From contig JAMWFC010000051.1 of the NCBI GenBank assembly GCA_027475525.1, positions 1,129,205 to 1,193,204 of the forward strand: a stretch of 64,000 bases of DNA, read 5' to 3'. Under the pieces are notes generated by a model that did no database searches, had not been told where the DNA came from, and worked only from the letters and a program-made list of their open reading frames with translations. Position numbers and translations under genes: made by a program. Positions 1-11,238 of the stretch are shown one piece after another (position 1 is the stretch's first letter; each line of letters begins with the position of its first letter). This DNA is from Macrolepiota albuminosa. Lineage: Eukaryota; Basidiomycota; Agaricomycetes; Agaricales; Agaricaceae.

Positions 1-702
1 AATGCCGCGGCGAAACGTATTGGTATGCCGCTCTGTGCGTGTTTCCTACATGCTCTCATCCCTTGCAGCAAATCAAAATGAAGCCGCCGTCAAAACTTTG
101 AAACTGGGCATGCTCCTGCCTACCCTCATCTCTATCTTATGTCGTGTCCTTTTCAGAAGAGACTCTCTACCGCCCTCTAAGGGATCTCTGGCCATCTACA
201 TTGCTACTTTCTTCCCGGCTTTCTTTCTCTCAAACTACCTGATCAAAATAGGCACCACCAGGCGTGATCCCACGACTGGTACGCTCATATCTTATGGCGA
301 AGACCTCAATCAGGCTGGCGTCACCGAATGGTGCTTCGATATTCTATACGTGACATGTGAGCTCAACTACTTCTTCTTTGAGGTTTGGACTAAGATCATA
401 CGTAGGGGCGTGTCAAATCGGAAGCGGCGCGTTTGGAGAATGGTTTTGGTGGCTATACATGGTGGTTAGTCTCGTATAACACCTTTTCTGGTTCAATTTA
501 CCTATCTATTCAGATCCCCGTCTATGCAATCTTTAAGCTTTGGGTTTCTGTCATATCTCCGATGGTTCTGGGACAATCAAGCTCACAGGCCCCAGAGATG
601 GCCGCATCAGAGAAAGAAACAGCAAGTAAACGCCAGGAAAAGCTTCGTAAGAGAAACGAGCGTGGCGATCCTCGCGTAAAGATGCAACATGGAAGAAAAT
701 AA
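1..702 (+). CDS. SND2: SND2/TMEM208-family ER targeting protein, 5' partial
   Basis: SRP-independent targeting factor of the ER membrane (yeast Snd2, human TMEM208; DUF788 family). Four exons are visible: 1-22, 69-356, 406-464 and 514-702. The first exon encodes NAAAKRI and joins across a 46-nt intron to ANQNEAAVKTLKLG, a typical family N terminus, so the start codon lies just left of the window. Hydrophobic segments follow (MLLPTLISIL and the IYIATFFPAFFLSNYLIKIG region). Then come the conserved YGEDL and EWCFD blocks, the spliced GEWFWWLYMV segment, and IPVYAIFKLW. The tail is lysine/arginine-rich (KRQEKLRKRNERGDPRVK), as expected for a cytosolic end. About 185 residues are visible, close to the usual family length. 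The next 1.6 kb holds no gene. Confidence 0.9.
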
Positions 703-2332
703 TGTGTCATCTTTATTTGGACGTTGTAGTTCTGGACTCATCTGCTCATTGGGGGTTCCATTTTGTATAACATAGATTAACTAACAAGATGTTTTTGAAG
801 AATTCAGGTCTGACCAAAGATTATTTATTAACAATCAATCGTCACAGAATCACAAATAAATCTCGATTTGGTCCAATGCAATTATCGAAACTTTTCAACA
901 AAAAATTATAAACCTATCAAAGAGGATATGCAATTGAAAATTGTGGTCTCTTAGAAGATGATACAGAATGGATTCAATGTCTTAGTCAACTTGCTTCAAT
1001 GCAAGCAAGAATTTTTTAATCACTTTTTTGCACTGTTTCACTTCATTGTGCACCTACTACTCCTGAAAACCTAAAACAATATGATCTCAGACAAAAGTTG
1101 AAGAAATTGAGACATTATAAACGCTAGTACTTTGAAAAGGAAAAAACTATAACATTGACTTTTATTTTATTGATGAGAGTTTGATACAGTCAGGAAAAAC
1201 TTTGAAACATATTCTCTAAACATGTTATTACTTATAGAACTTTCTGAAAATAAGATGTGAAATGATATTTTCAATAACTGACTGTTACAGAATGAATTGA
1301 ATAATGATGTCAGGACATTAAAAAAATTGTTGCTGTCTATTCTCTTTCTTCTTTAACCACCCTTACTATGATTTTTCTTTATATTCGTGCTCTAGCCCTA
1401 TCTATTGTTCCCACTTTTACCCCTCATACTGCACCAGCTTTCTGTCCATAATTCAGACAAGTGTTGGCCCTCTGATATGTATTTTGTTTGGTGTGGGCAT
1501 TATCTCTGGGTCTGAGTTCTTCCTTATTCTCCAGTCACATTTAATCTTCCATATTTTGTAGGAGGCCTTGGAGAGTACAATGGACATGAATCTTCTAGTA
1601 TCCTTGTCTCCTTTACTCTTTTTCTTAGTTATAGTGCATTCCAGCTAGCCATTTAGGGACAGCTTTTTAAAAGTTATACCTTTCTTTCTGCACAGGAGTT
1701 CTATGTATTTCCATATTTCAAGCTGCCCAGAGACCTTGACATCTGTCAGTATATGTTTCATGGTCTCTACAGATCTGCATTTGGAGCATATTGCCTTGGT
1801 TTTGTAGCCTGCTATATGGTCCCAGTACTTTCCGATGTTATAGGCATTGTGTATAGGAAGTTCCTAGTCTGACATGATAGGGTTCTACTTCATAGCAATT
1901 TCCATATTTGGCTATTTGTCAGGACCCTCACCCATCCTTTCTTTCACTGCCAGCCAATTTTGCCGCTGTTTGACCTTGGTGGTCTTTAAGTGAACTGCAC
2001 CGAGTTGACTGTATAAGGTAGGTTTTCACTGTAGAACGGTGGCACTGTCAATGAGGCATTTCGGAAGCGAAAGGAGAGGCTGAGAGGCGAAACACTTTGA
2101 TGAGCAGTTTTGGCAAATAGCATCTATACAGTTCAATGGTGTATATTAGGTTTGCAGTCAGATAAAATTCTCCATGGACTCGATTGAAATCATTCTCTAT
2201 TCAAGGACTCACAAAGTCACGATAAGGGTATATTGGTCTATTGGTGGACATCGAGGAATATATAATCTATAGGTAATTAGTGAGGTCGAAAGTATGTTGA
2301 TCTTTTTGTGCACATCGAGCACCACAAGAAAG
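703..2332. other. AT-rich intergenic stretch with decayed retroelement
   Basis: There is no plausible gene between SND2 and LCB1. Positions 703-1340 are AT-rich with no open frame of note. The middle (about 1480-2010) carries a LINE relic listed separately. Positions 2010-2332 hold nothing recognisable and would serve as the 3' flank of LCB1. Confidence 0.6.
1480..2010 (-). mobile_element. Decayed LINE (non-LTR) retrotransposon 3' end, RNase H/zinc-knuckle region
   Basis: On the minus strand, 1800 down to about 1680 translates as KAICSKCRSVETMKHIL followed by a GQLEIWKYIELL block. This matches the C-terminal C-x2-C...HIL.EC...GQ.EIW.L pattern found after the RNase H domain of fungal LINE elements. 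Just upstream, about 1870-1800, reads YNIGKYWDHIAGYK, the usual preceding 'YW..I' segment. Several in-frame stops are present, and the expected EC is DV. It is therefore an inactive remnant, and no reverse transcriptase core or poly-A tail could be recognised. Family assignment comes from motif memory, not a search. Confidence 0.6.
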
Positions 2333-4296
2333 TCAACGCCGTTTAGCAAGCACCTTGATCAAAGCACCTTTGACCACAGTAACGGCCTTCTCTACCTCCT
2401 TTTTCGTCAGTGCACTCGTCAAAGCTAATCTGATGCTTGGCCTTGCTTCCACAGTCTCTTGCCCTCTCAACCTCCTTGCTCTGGTAATCATTACCCCCTG
2501 AGCCAAAGCTTCATCAACAACATCCTGCAAAAGTCGCTCCTCACTTTCGATGTCCCAATCCCAGGTGATTGCATCACGAGGTAGGGGTGAAGCAGGATTT
2601 GAAAGCTTTGGGGATAGCGGAAAGGATGCAGTAGATGGCTGCAGGGAAGACGAAGATGGAGAGCGGATATGAATATGGATGATGGGAGAGGCAGGATGGG
2701 AGGGAATAGTGATGCAATCGACGCGGTCAAGAATTGCTCGAGCAGCCCGAACGTTCTCTTGAAGGGTACTTAGGATTGAGGGAGACGAGCGAAGGATATT
2801 TATCCCTTCAGATGCACTGACAGCTAGGAGGGCAGGCAGAGAGGCGGAGAAAACAAAAGATGTGCCATTGATTCGCTGACGGGATTTTAAAGGTTTATTA
2901 ATCGAGAAATACAATGGAACATACCTGATGATCGATGACGGCTTTAGAGCCTGCGCAAAAGCCGCCGGCCGAACAAAGTCCAATAGCTACTGAACCCACG
3001 AGTATGTCAACCTTCTCAGCCTGGTGAATCAAACGTTGCTAAGTCGCCAAATATCAAGGGTATAGCCATGACACACCGGTACGTTATACAATTCTGTCAA
3101 ACCACGTCCGGTCCGTCCAACTATACCAAAAGAAAAGGTTTCATCCAAAATGAGGCGATATTTGTGTTTGTACTTAATGTCAATCTGTCCAGTCAAAGGA
3201 AAGTTAACGAAGTAACTATTGAAGCGTGAAGAGGTGAATATGACTTACCAACTTAGGAAGATCAACCATGGCACCGTCTTTCTCAAAAATACCCTCGGTG
3301 ATTATAAAACGCCGTGTCAACGGCCCTCTACGTTTTTTTCTGTCTTTTTCAACACCATCCAAGACATCCTCAAGGCTTTTGAGGTCGTTGTGGTCAAACC
3401 ACCGAACAGTCGACCGCGAAATCTGGATTCCCTTGTGAATGGCAAAGTTTACTCCGCGATCAGCCACGATGATGTCACCACGCTTGCAAAAAGCAGGAAT
3501 TACAGAAGAGATAGTGGAGAAACCTTGGGAGTACAGGATGGAAGCCTCAGTGCCCAAAAAATCTGCAATATCTCGTTCCAGATCCATATGAACGTCTGAA
3601 AATGTAATCAGCGACCAGTCATGCGCCGGTTATCGGACGCACCTAGAGTACCATAGAAGCCAGGAGGGCCGCAGCTTCCAAGACCATATTTTCTGAGAGT
3701 TTCTACTGCAGTGTGTTTAATATCTTCATTTCCAGAGAGACCCGTGAAGTTGAAACTAGCAAGGTTGATGGCGTTTTTTCCCGTGCTGACGAGCTTGGGT
3801 TTGGGACCATTGGGACCAGCAACAACAGGAACGGCAGCAAGGTCTGCTTTCTCTGCCAGAGTGAGAGGAGGGTCAAGAGGTTCGGGTATCCATTCGTCAA
3901 CTAGTTCATCAATTTCCTGGAAATGGTGATTTCGTATCTCAAAGGAGGGTCAAGAGGTTCGGGTATCCATTCGTCAACTAGTTCATCAATTTCCTGGAAA
4001 TGGTGATTTCGTATCTCAAAGAATTTGAGAGGGAAATCTCATACTTTGTCACTAAATTGGATGAAGTGTTTTCCTGTCCTATCGGCACGAGTTCTCGACT
4101 GAAGCAAAGTTCTAATAGCGAAAATGATGAGAATAATTTCAAGGATGGTTCGACCTGGATCATTCTGGTGGGAGCTCCTGATGTAACGCTGTATGACTGC
4201 AGAGCCTGGAAGCTTGTTGAAGGCAAGATCTAGCATAGAAAGGGAGCGTGCCATAAAGGAAAAAAGTGGTTCAAGAGTCGCTGAGGCGCTGTCCAT
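2333..4296 (-). CDS. LCB1: Serine palmitoyltransferase subunit 1 (LCB1)
   Basis: Regulatory subunit of the ER serine palmitoyltransferase that condenses serine with palmitoyl-CoA, the first step of sphingolipid synthesis. LCB1 pairs with LCB2, which carries the PLP lysine. The first exon starts at the ATG at 4296 ([12 protein letters not shown]); the in-frame codon 12 nt upstream is GTG. It contains [10 protein letters not shown], the membrane segment [15 protein letters not shown], and [10 protein letters not shown]. Later exons give [44 protein letters not shown]-type text ([12 protein letters not shown]), [13 protein letters not shown] and [17 protein letters not shown], all family landmarks. 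Introns include 2876-2924. The first intron runs from 4044 to either 3994 or 3917, because a 77-bp duplication copies the acceptor. Using the inner acceptor leaves the protein unchanged. It shares a 125-bp divergent promoter with IMP2. Confidence 0.93.
3866..4021. repeat. Perfect tandem duplication, period 77 bp (copy A)
   Basis: Positions 3866-3944 are identical to 3943-4021 (period 77, with 2 nt of chance extension). It lies across intron 1 and exon 2 of LCB1 and duplicates the splice acceptor. LCB1 homology needs only one copy. It shares its exact period with six other duplications in the window. Confidence 0.97.
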
Positions 4297-4421
4297 TTTC
4301 CGTTTCACTTGAAGCTCGCTAAGTATTGAATCATGCGGTTTACTTTCAAAAGACCCCTTATGTAATAAGATCTCGATCTTCTGGAATTAGGTAAGGAATC
4401 CAGGCAATTATCAAGGGCGAA

Positions 4422-5231
4422 ATGTCATGGTGGTCGCGAGCTCGCGTTCTCCCCCATTTTCTTGGAAATGTAACGCCGCTTTTGTACTGGTCTCCTTCGT
4501 TACTGTTTATTACGACTCAACTCTACATACCCCTACAAATATCAGGCCGTAGCATGCAGGCATGCTCCTTATTCGCCCTCTCTTCTTATGACATCTAAGA
4601 GCTTCAGCTAGCCAACTCTAAACCCAGATTCATCGTCTTGGAGAGACATCGGAATATTTGACTGTGTATCTGGCATGCTTGACAGGCGCACGTATCGCAG
4701 AGGGGATATTGTAGCTTTACGGTACGTTTGCCCCGCATTGTATGCTGATGTATTCTCATTGCTCACTAAAACAGCTCGCCAGCCAATGCCAAACACAAAC
4801 TGGTCAAGAGAATCGCAGCTGTGGAAGGAGAACTTGTCCATACCTTGCCTCCATATCCGGAACCTATTGTTCGAATTCCCAAAGGTCACGTTTGGGTTCA
4901 AGGTTCTTCGTTACTATGCCTGGAGCGATGCTTTCTCTAATAGAACTTTAGGCGATGAACCTTTCCATACTGACGACAGCAACCTGTTTGGTCCCGTAAG
5001 TATATTCTTATCTCAACCATTGTTGTTTAATGACGACCTAGACAGGTACCAGCAGCATTAATTGAATCAAGGTTAATCTGGATCATCTGGCCTCTGTTCC
5101 GCTTCGGCCGTCCTCCAGAGCGCATGATTACCACGCAGAATGAGGATGCGTATCGCCATGCCATGAACACTTTTCGAAAAGACCGAGCACGATCCGCAAA
5201 AGTCACCTTCGACGGTATCGTGAAGTACTAA
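4422..5231 (+). CDS. IMP2: Mitochondrial inner membrane protease subunit 2 (IMP2/IMMP2L)
   Basis: Signal-peptidase-like serine protease (S26 family) that matures intermembrane-space proteins at the inner mitochondrial membrane. Exons are 4422-4559, 4612-4721, 4775-4902, 4952-4995 and 5046-5231, giving 201 residues in frame. The N-terminal hydrophobic stretch precedes SGRSMQPTLNPD, which holds the catalytic serine (S of RSMQ). Box D/E text RRGDIVALRSP and KRIAAVEGE supplies the catalytic lysine. TLPPYPEP, IPKGHVWVQGDE, HTDDSNLFGPVP and ALIESRLIWIIWP follow, in the order expected for IMP2. The first intron uses a GC donor (CAG|GCATGC, 4560-4561), the only junction that preserves the active-site motif. 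It is divergent from LCB1 by 125 bp. A 77-bp duplication starts 3 nt after the stop. Confidence 0.92.
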
Positions 5232-5233
5232 AC

Positions 5234-5387
5234 TTAGAGATTGAATCCTTCATGAATTAAATGCAAGCCATTTAGAGAGCATAGTGTCTGTAGTCTTTTT
5301 TGAAAAGTCTTTAGAGATTGAATCCTTCATGAATTAAATGCAAGCCATTTAGAGAGCATAGTGTCTGTAGTCTTTTTTGAAAAGTCT
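5234..5387. repeat. Perfect tandem duplication, period 77 bp (copy B)
   Basis: Positions 5234-5310 are repeated exactly at 5311-5387. It sits in the presumed 3' UTR of IMP2, so it has no coding effect. The rest of the gap to 5702 shows nothing recognisable. Confidence 0.97.
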
Positions 5388-5702
5388 CGACCTGCTTTGG
5401 CTATACAAGGACGAGTAGATTGTGGAAATTCACATACTCCTGATATCTATCCTCTGGTACTATGTTGATTGTCGGACCTATCTGTGCTATTAGCTATGGA
5501 CACCACGGTAGACCTATCAGAACTGGAAAGTGAGGAATGTGATCCCCGTCGGTAAAGCTTGCCCATAGTCCATGAATTACATACACTAAGGAGAAGAGAA
5601 AACTATAAGCTGGCTTCCTTCAAATAAGCGGCAGCTTTTCGGCCCGAAAGACGGTTTGCTGACCACTATTGATTTTGTCTCATTCCTTCCATATCGTCAA
5701 CC

Positions 5703-6378
5703 ATGTTCTTTAATCCTCTGTCTAGTGGCAGACGCGCGCTACAGAAAATGCTTATGTTAGAGCGCCATGGTGCATCGGCCATGAGAAGTCCCCTTGTGAA
5801 AGGAACGCCCTTTGTATTACAATTCTCAAGGACCGCTCGCAGCAAAAGACCAAACGATTTCTACACAAATGCACAAAGACAAGATGAACGTCTCCTCAAG
5901 CGACTCGAAGCTCAACTCGTCAACGCAAAAGCAAGGCTAAAAAGGGAGGAGGAAATTGCCTTGGCGCATCACAAACGACAGATGCAAGCTAGGAAAGGTG
6001 GAAAAGGAAAACCGCCGGCACAAGGTGTGTGTCCTTTTGAAGCGCCTTACCACCTTTAACTTGCTTTCGGAATCATAGATGACAACACTTTCTTCTTTCA
6101 GTCAATGTTAACTCGCATGGATCGTGCAAAGTTAGCGATGCATGGTATCTGGAATTGTATGTATGCCCTTTGACCTTTGTCTCTAGTTTATCAATCCTTT
6201 GGCAGTCGACGAACTATATTTTACTTATATGGAAGCAGATGTACTCATGAAGCGCCCTCCATTTCCTAAATTTGAAGACCTTGGTGCCAAACATCGCATA
6301 GCCTACGAAATGTACAACAAAATTCCTGAAAAAGTCGCTGACAACACACCATGGGGACCAGACCACAGTGGCGTTTGA
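5703..6378 (+). CDS. Conserved-looking hypothetical protein, possibly mitochondrial
   Basis: I do not recognise this family. Three exons join in frame. The first runs from ATG 5703 to about 6026 (ending KPPAQ). The second is about 6079-6159 (DDNTFFFQSMLTRMDRAKLAMHGIWN). The last is about 6208-6378 (DELYFTYMEADVLMKRPPFPKFEDLG... ending PWGPDHSGV). The N terminus is basic and poor in acidic residues, with many Arg/Ser (RSKRPNDFYTNAQRQ), compatible with a mitochondrial presequence. This is followed by a charged helix with coiled-coil character (RLLKRLEAQLVNAKARLKREEE). Both introns have good GT-AG sites and preserve frame, which argues for a real gene of about 190 residues. Function is unknown. 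Confidence 0.7.
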
Positions 6379-6496
6379 TTCTCCCGGTCACAAACATGAA
6401 GCTTGAAGTTAATACATATGGATTAAACATGTCCTCAGTAGCGTACAACAGGTAAAGCATCGAGTCTAGCACAAATAGTCCTTCTTTTTGATCGTG

Positions 6497-8967
6497 TTAC
6501 ATGTCTTGGAACTCTCCATCCTCTTCATTCCAGCCCAGAGTCTCAGGTAGAATCCCCAGTTGGGTCAGCATAGTACCAAGCGTATTCTGCGGTTTATCGT
6601 CGTCGTCGTCGGTACTGGTCCTGAGGACTTCGTTTTCGTATACATTTATAGCCAATCTTTCAGATTCGACATCCCAGCCCCAGCTTCGTTCCTTTTCTTG
6701 GCGGTTTATCTCGTCATCGCACCAAGAGCCCTTGAAAGTCGACAAGCTCGAGTCATGCATCTCGAATTTAGACCATCCTTCGGCATCTTTCGACGGATTG
6801 TCCTTGACTAAGTCCCAGACCTCCCAGGCAATGTCCCGTCCCGCTTCAGTCCATTTCTTTACCAGTTTCAAGAGTGTTTCTTCCTCATCATCGTCTGTGA
6901 TCTTGATGGCGCGTCTCAGTAGTTGCACCTTTCGCTCGAGTCCCTGTATAATAGGAGTCATTCGCACCGCAGTAAGTTTCGTGATTGCATCAGCTGAGAG
7001 AGGAGATTTGAAAGGAGTAGATGCACGATGTGTGCGATGTTTCAGCTTTGAGTTCATATCATCAGAAACAAGTGTTTGTTCTGTAGGAGCAGACGTCGAT
7101 ACATAAGCAAGGGAAACTGCTGGAACGGAAGACTGCAGGCCCATTGGTTTCGAGTGTAGGGTCAATGCAGGTGAGCGAAAGGGAGAGATCAACTTTCTGT
7201 GTTGAAGTTGTTGAAACGCAATAGTGGATCGTTTAGGATTTGGAAACGAGGATCTCTGACCAAGGAAAGATAACATTAATCAGCACGGCAACATAAGACG
7301 ATCAACGTACAGAATCGATGGCATGAATATGCTTTCGTTTTCTGGACAACATTACTGCGGTTTGATTTTCATCTTCGTCTTCACACTTGTGTTCAGCTAA
7401 GGAAAGATTGAGTTCCGAGTCGAAACGGGGTAACTAAACGATGATTAAGGACGTCAAAAAGTTTCTCAGAGTTGATAACAAATACATCTGTACTGCGGAG
7501 TTCTGTTTTTGCACAAGCTGACTTCTCGTCCTTTAATTGTGGCGGTAATTCTAAGCAATGTTATGAGTTATGTAAGGGATACGTACCAGTATATTCATTC
7601 TTCCAGACCCTGTGAGCTTATCGTCCACGGAAAAGAGCGAGTTTTCAGAGAGAGAAAACTCTAAAGTTGAGTCTCTGTGTGTAGATACATCTCGCTCATG
7701 CGTATCAATCTCTTCCACACACTTGTGTAGTTCAGGTCGTGTCATAATTGTGACAAAATGTAGAAGCAGCAAACGAACGAACGTACAGCATCACTGCTCG
7801 ACGATGGGGTCAATAAAGTCAAAGGGATTGCAGCATATGCTTCCCTCGATTCAACATTTGCAGCAGGGTCCTGATGGAAATGATGTCATGTGAAGGTTGC
7901 ATCATAGAAGGTCGCTTACCGGTTCTGTAAAACTATATTGTCCAACATCGTCATTCAAGAGCTGATTGCAGGTAGGCAATCCAAAACATTGCTTCGTAAC
8001 TGCTGATTCAGAGTAAGGAGAATCAAGGACCAAAGGATGTGAAAGTGACGTGGGATATGGCTCCGCCTCTATATAATCTCCAGAATTAGAAAAGCACTCT
8101 GCAGTTAACTTTTCGTCTGAGTTGAGTTGCTGACGTAGCCGAAGTCAACCACAAGATCGCAGCGGCCGGATGATGCAGTTTACCTCTTTCAAATCCATGG
8201 AAACTTCCAATGAATGCTCAGACGTTGATGATTGTGATGATTGGAGAGGTGAAGAGGAAAAAATCCGAGGAGAGCTTGAGGATGGCGGTAACGGACTTGA
8301 GGATGGCATCAAAGGGTCCGAATCGCGAGGGTCAACTACTGGAGTGGCGTGATCTCTATCAAGATCAGTACTCGTAACACATGGGTGATCCCTCCCTAAA
8401 TCGACAGGATATGCATGTGTATCATTGTTTTCGAGGGCGAGGATAGGATCGATAAAGACTTCAAGCTGACTGTGCGGTACAAATTCCCTTGTATCCGTCG
8501 TGTTGTCACGACTCTGGGAAAGAAAGATAGAAGTGCCGTTAGCAATGCATTGTCTAAAGCTTTCTATTAGGTGGGAATCTACTTGTTCGGTTTCAGTTCT
8601 TACGAGCATACAAGACTCAGAGATCAAGATGTATTACCATCATCGTGAAAATAGGGCTTTGTACTGAAGTCCTGCTCCGTCATAGCTGAGGCATTCGCGG
8701 AGAGTTCAGTACTCATGTGTGAGGCCTGAGCGTGCGTATTGGATTGGCATATTATCAAGTCAAATCCAGAAAAGCGACATGAATACTATACGTTTGATGA
8801 CTGTAGATCCGAATCTATGTTTGAGATGGAACTGAGTTGCGCGTTGAACGCCTTTCAATAGAACAAAGAGAATTAGTCATATAGAGAAACTGGACATAAG
8901 ACATACTGACTGGAGTAGTGAGTGGTTCATAACACGCTTGAGTGACGTGACATTTTGCATATTCCAT
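6497..8967 (-). CDS. SFR1/Mei5-like Swi5-dependent recombination protein
   Basis: Candidate partner of Swi5, an accessory complex that stabilises Rad51/Dmc1 filaments. The last exon (6497-7276) carries the diagnostic region: LERKVQLLRRAIKI, then DDEEETLLKLVKKWTEAGRDIAWEVWDLVKDN, the Mei5/Sfr1 signature of a short coiled coil followed by KW..AGR..AWE. The upstream exons run from ATG 8967 (MEYAKCHVTQ) through short pieces (AFNAQLSSISNIDSD, ASHMSTELSANAS) into a long Ser/Pro/Asp-rich exon (8145-8565). This fits the disordered N terminus of Sfr1 proteins. The middle exons between 7290 and 8140 are not resolved by me. It faces RNR2 across a 775-bp region containing a cell-cycle-type motif. Assignment rests on the C-terminal motif; the start is tentative. 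Confidence 0.68.
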
Positions 8968-9742
8968 TACATGTGATGTGACTCCGACGTGGTATTTTTT
9001 TCATACGTTATCAGCTTGTGACTATGCTGGGTTCCCAGAAAAGGTATATGTAGACCTATTCTTGTAGGTTTCTTACAGATTACTCGACAATACTACCTCG
9101 GATGTCGTGGGTTGCTTTGCAAGCCGACAGAAAACTGGTTCTGTGACTCAAGTGCTAAAATTTAAAAATGCAGGATTAAAAGTGATGTTATTCCATATGC
9201 ATTTCTATTGCTCTACAAAAATTTCTTGAAATAGAAGGAGGGACCTTAATGCAAAATAGAACATCCATCATCCTCATGACTTTTTTCGCGCACCCTTTGG
9301 TCAGATAACATGTCACCACATTCTTGAGCAAACTAAGTTTCAAAAAATTGCTTCTTTCTTTTTTTAGATTGAGGCATAATGCATAATGGGCCGCAACGTG
9401 CTGCGGCTGCTTGGGCGCTATTTTTTACTCTTCCTTTCACCTTCATTCCCTTCTCGACTTGCCTCTTCCCCCTTCTTTCGTCATATAAAACACGCGTGAC
9501 TAGCCTAGGACCTTAAAATATGCAGTTGAGTAGAGGTGAGGACATTTCGGCCTTTTTTCCGAAATAGGAGGAGCCAAGTAATAGCAAACAAAAACTATTT
9601 TGCCACAATATCGCGGTCGCGTCGCTGTTGAAAATGCCAAATACAACCAACCGAAAGTTCATTTAAAAAGCTCACTCCTTCCCACTTCTAATCAACTTGC
9701 TATTGTTTGTGCCACCTCTTCATCCGCCATTTTCCACTCTTC
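8968..9742. other. Shared divergent promoter region of SFR1-like gene and RNR2
   Basis: The two start codons face away from each other. The half nearest RNR2 is pyrimidine-rich and holds a TATA-like stretch at about 9482-9489 directly followed by ACGCGT. No open frame here looks genuine. Confidence 0.6.
9492..9500 (+). promoter_or_regulatory. MCB-like cell-cycle box (ACGCGTGAC)
   Basis: ACGCGT, the MluI cell-cycle box bound by MBF in yeasts, occurs 243 bp upstream of the RNR2 start and just after a TATA-like run. RNR2 is a classic MBF/G1-S target in other fungi. The same 9-bp word lies upstream of DAD4 at 29855. Function here is inferred. Confidence 0.4.
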
Positions 9743-11238
9743 ATGGCTTCCACCTCTCTCCTCCGCTCTTCTACTCCCGAACCCACGCCAAGCAAAAAAG
9801 TATGCCATGTTGTGTTCCCTTATACCCTAGACTAATTGGTGTTCAGGCTGCAGCGTCACTGGCTGCCTTTACTCTTGATACGCCTGCAAAGCGCTTAACT
9901 GACCCTTTCGCTATTACTGTGATTGATGATACACGGTTATCTAAATCCCCAAAGTCCCTTCTTGAAGACGAGGGAGCCTCCAACTTTGAGGAAGACATTG
10001 AGGTGTTGCGTAAAAAATTTGTTGGCGAAATTGATCTGCCTGAGAGTGCGTGGTTCCTACCATACAATGTCAATGCATCCTAATGGCTGTCACAGGAGAA
10101 GAACCTCTATTGAAGGAGTCGAGACGCCGCTTTGTGTTGTTCCCCATCCAGTATCCAGAGGTTTGTTTCTTTCAATTTATTCCTCCTTGTATTTAGCTGT
10201 TTTCCAGATCTGGCAGATGTACAAAAAGGCAGAAGCGTCTTTCTGGACGGCTGAGGAAATGGATCTTTCCAAAGATCTTTATGATTGGCATGAACGCCTC
10301 AACGACAACGAGCGCCATTTCATTTCGCATGTCTTGGCATTTTTTGCTGCTTCTGACGGCATTGTCAATGAAAACCTTGTCGAGCGTTTCTCCAATGAAG
10401 TTCAGGCAGCTGAAGCTCGCTGCTTCTATGGCTTCCAGATCATGATGGAAAACATTCACTCAGAAACGTACTCTCTCCTCATAGACACCTATATCAAGGA
10501 TCAAGCGGAACGCGAGTACCTCTTCGATGCCATTGAGACCATTCCCTGTATTAAACGCAAGGCTGAGTGGGCTCTCAAGTGGATCTCCGACAAGGACTCT
10601 ACTTTTGCTGAACGGCTGGTTGCGTTTGCGGCTGTAGAAGGCATTTTTTTCTCTGGATCCTTCGCATCCATCTTTTGGTTGAAGAAGCGTGGTCTTATGC
10701 CTGGTTTGACTTTCTCCAATGAGCTTATCAGCCGTGATGAGGGTATGCATACCGATTTTGCATGTCTCCTTTTCAGCCATCTCAAGCGTCGTCCTCATCC
10801 TGATACAATCAAAGCTATTGTCACCGAGGCAGTTGCTATTGAGCAGGAGTTCCTCACAGGTATGTAGACGCCCTATTTATTCAAATGTACGCCTTACTTA
10901 ATAGTCTTGTAATAGATGCTCTCCCTGTCAAACTCATTGGCATGAACTCAGATCTGATGCGCCAGTATATCGAGTTCGTCGCTGATCGTCTACTCGTTGC
11001 CCTTGGTAATGATAAGATCTACAACAAAACAAATCCCTTTGACTTCATGGACATGATTTCGCTACAAGGCAAGACGAACTTCTTTGAGAAGCGAGTTTCG
11101 GATTACTCGAAGGCTGGCATTAATCACTCCGGAACGTCTGAGGCGGCCACATCATCATCAACGTTGTACGTTGTTTACTCTTTCGACGTTGATTGAGAAG
11201 CTGACAGGCATTATAGTGTCCTTGACGAAGATTTCTAG
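9743..11238 (+). CDS. RNR2: Ribonucleotide reductase small subunit (class Ia R2)
   Basis: Houses the diiron-tyrosyl radical cofactor used with the large subunit to make deoxyribonucleotides. It starts at [19 protein letters not shown] (ATG 9743), with introns after SKK (9800-9846), after DLPE, after FPIQYPE, after EQEFLT and near the C terminus. Key text: [19 protein letters not shown] (Asp ligand), [17 protein letters not shown], and [10 protein letters not shown], containing the Glu and His iron ligands and the radical Tyr (last Y, as in mouse R2 Y177). Also [17 protein letters not shown] and [14 protein letters not shown]. The last exon gives FVLDEDF-stop, matching the R1-binding tail of eukaryotic R2. 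About 400 residues, normal length. An ACGCGT box lies upstream. Confidence 0.97.

Noticed and set aside
6501..7106. 201-codon plus-strand frame opposite the SFR1-like gene
   Set aside because: The opposite strand carries the KW..AGR..AWE motif; the plus frame is Ser/Phe-rich shadow sequence.
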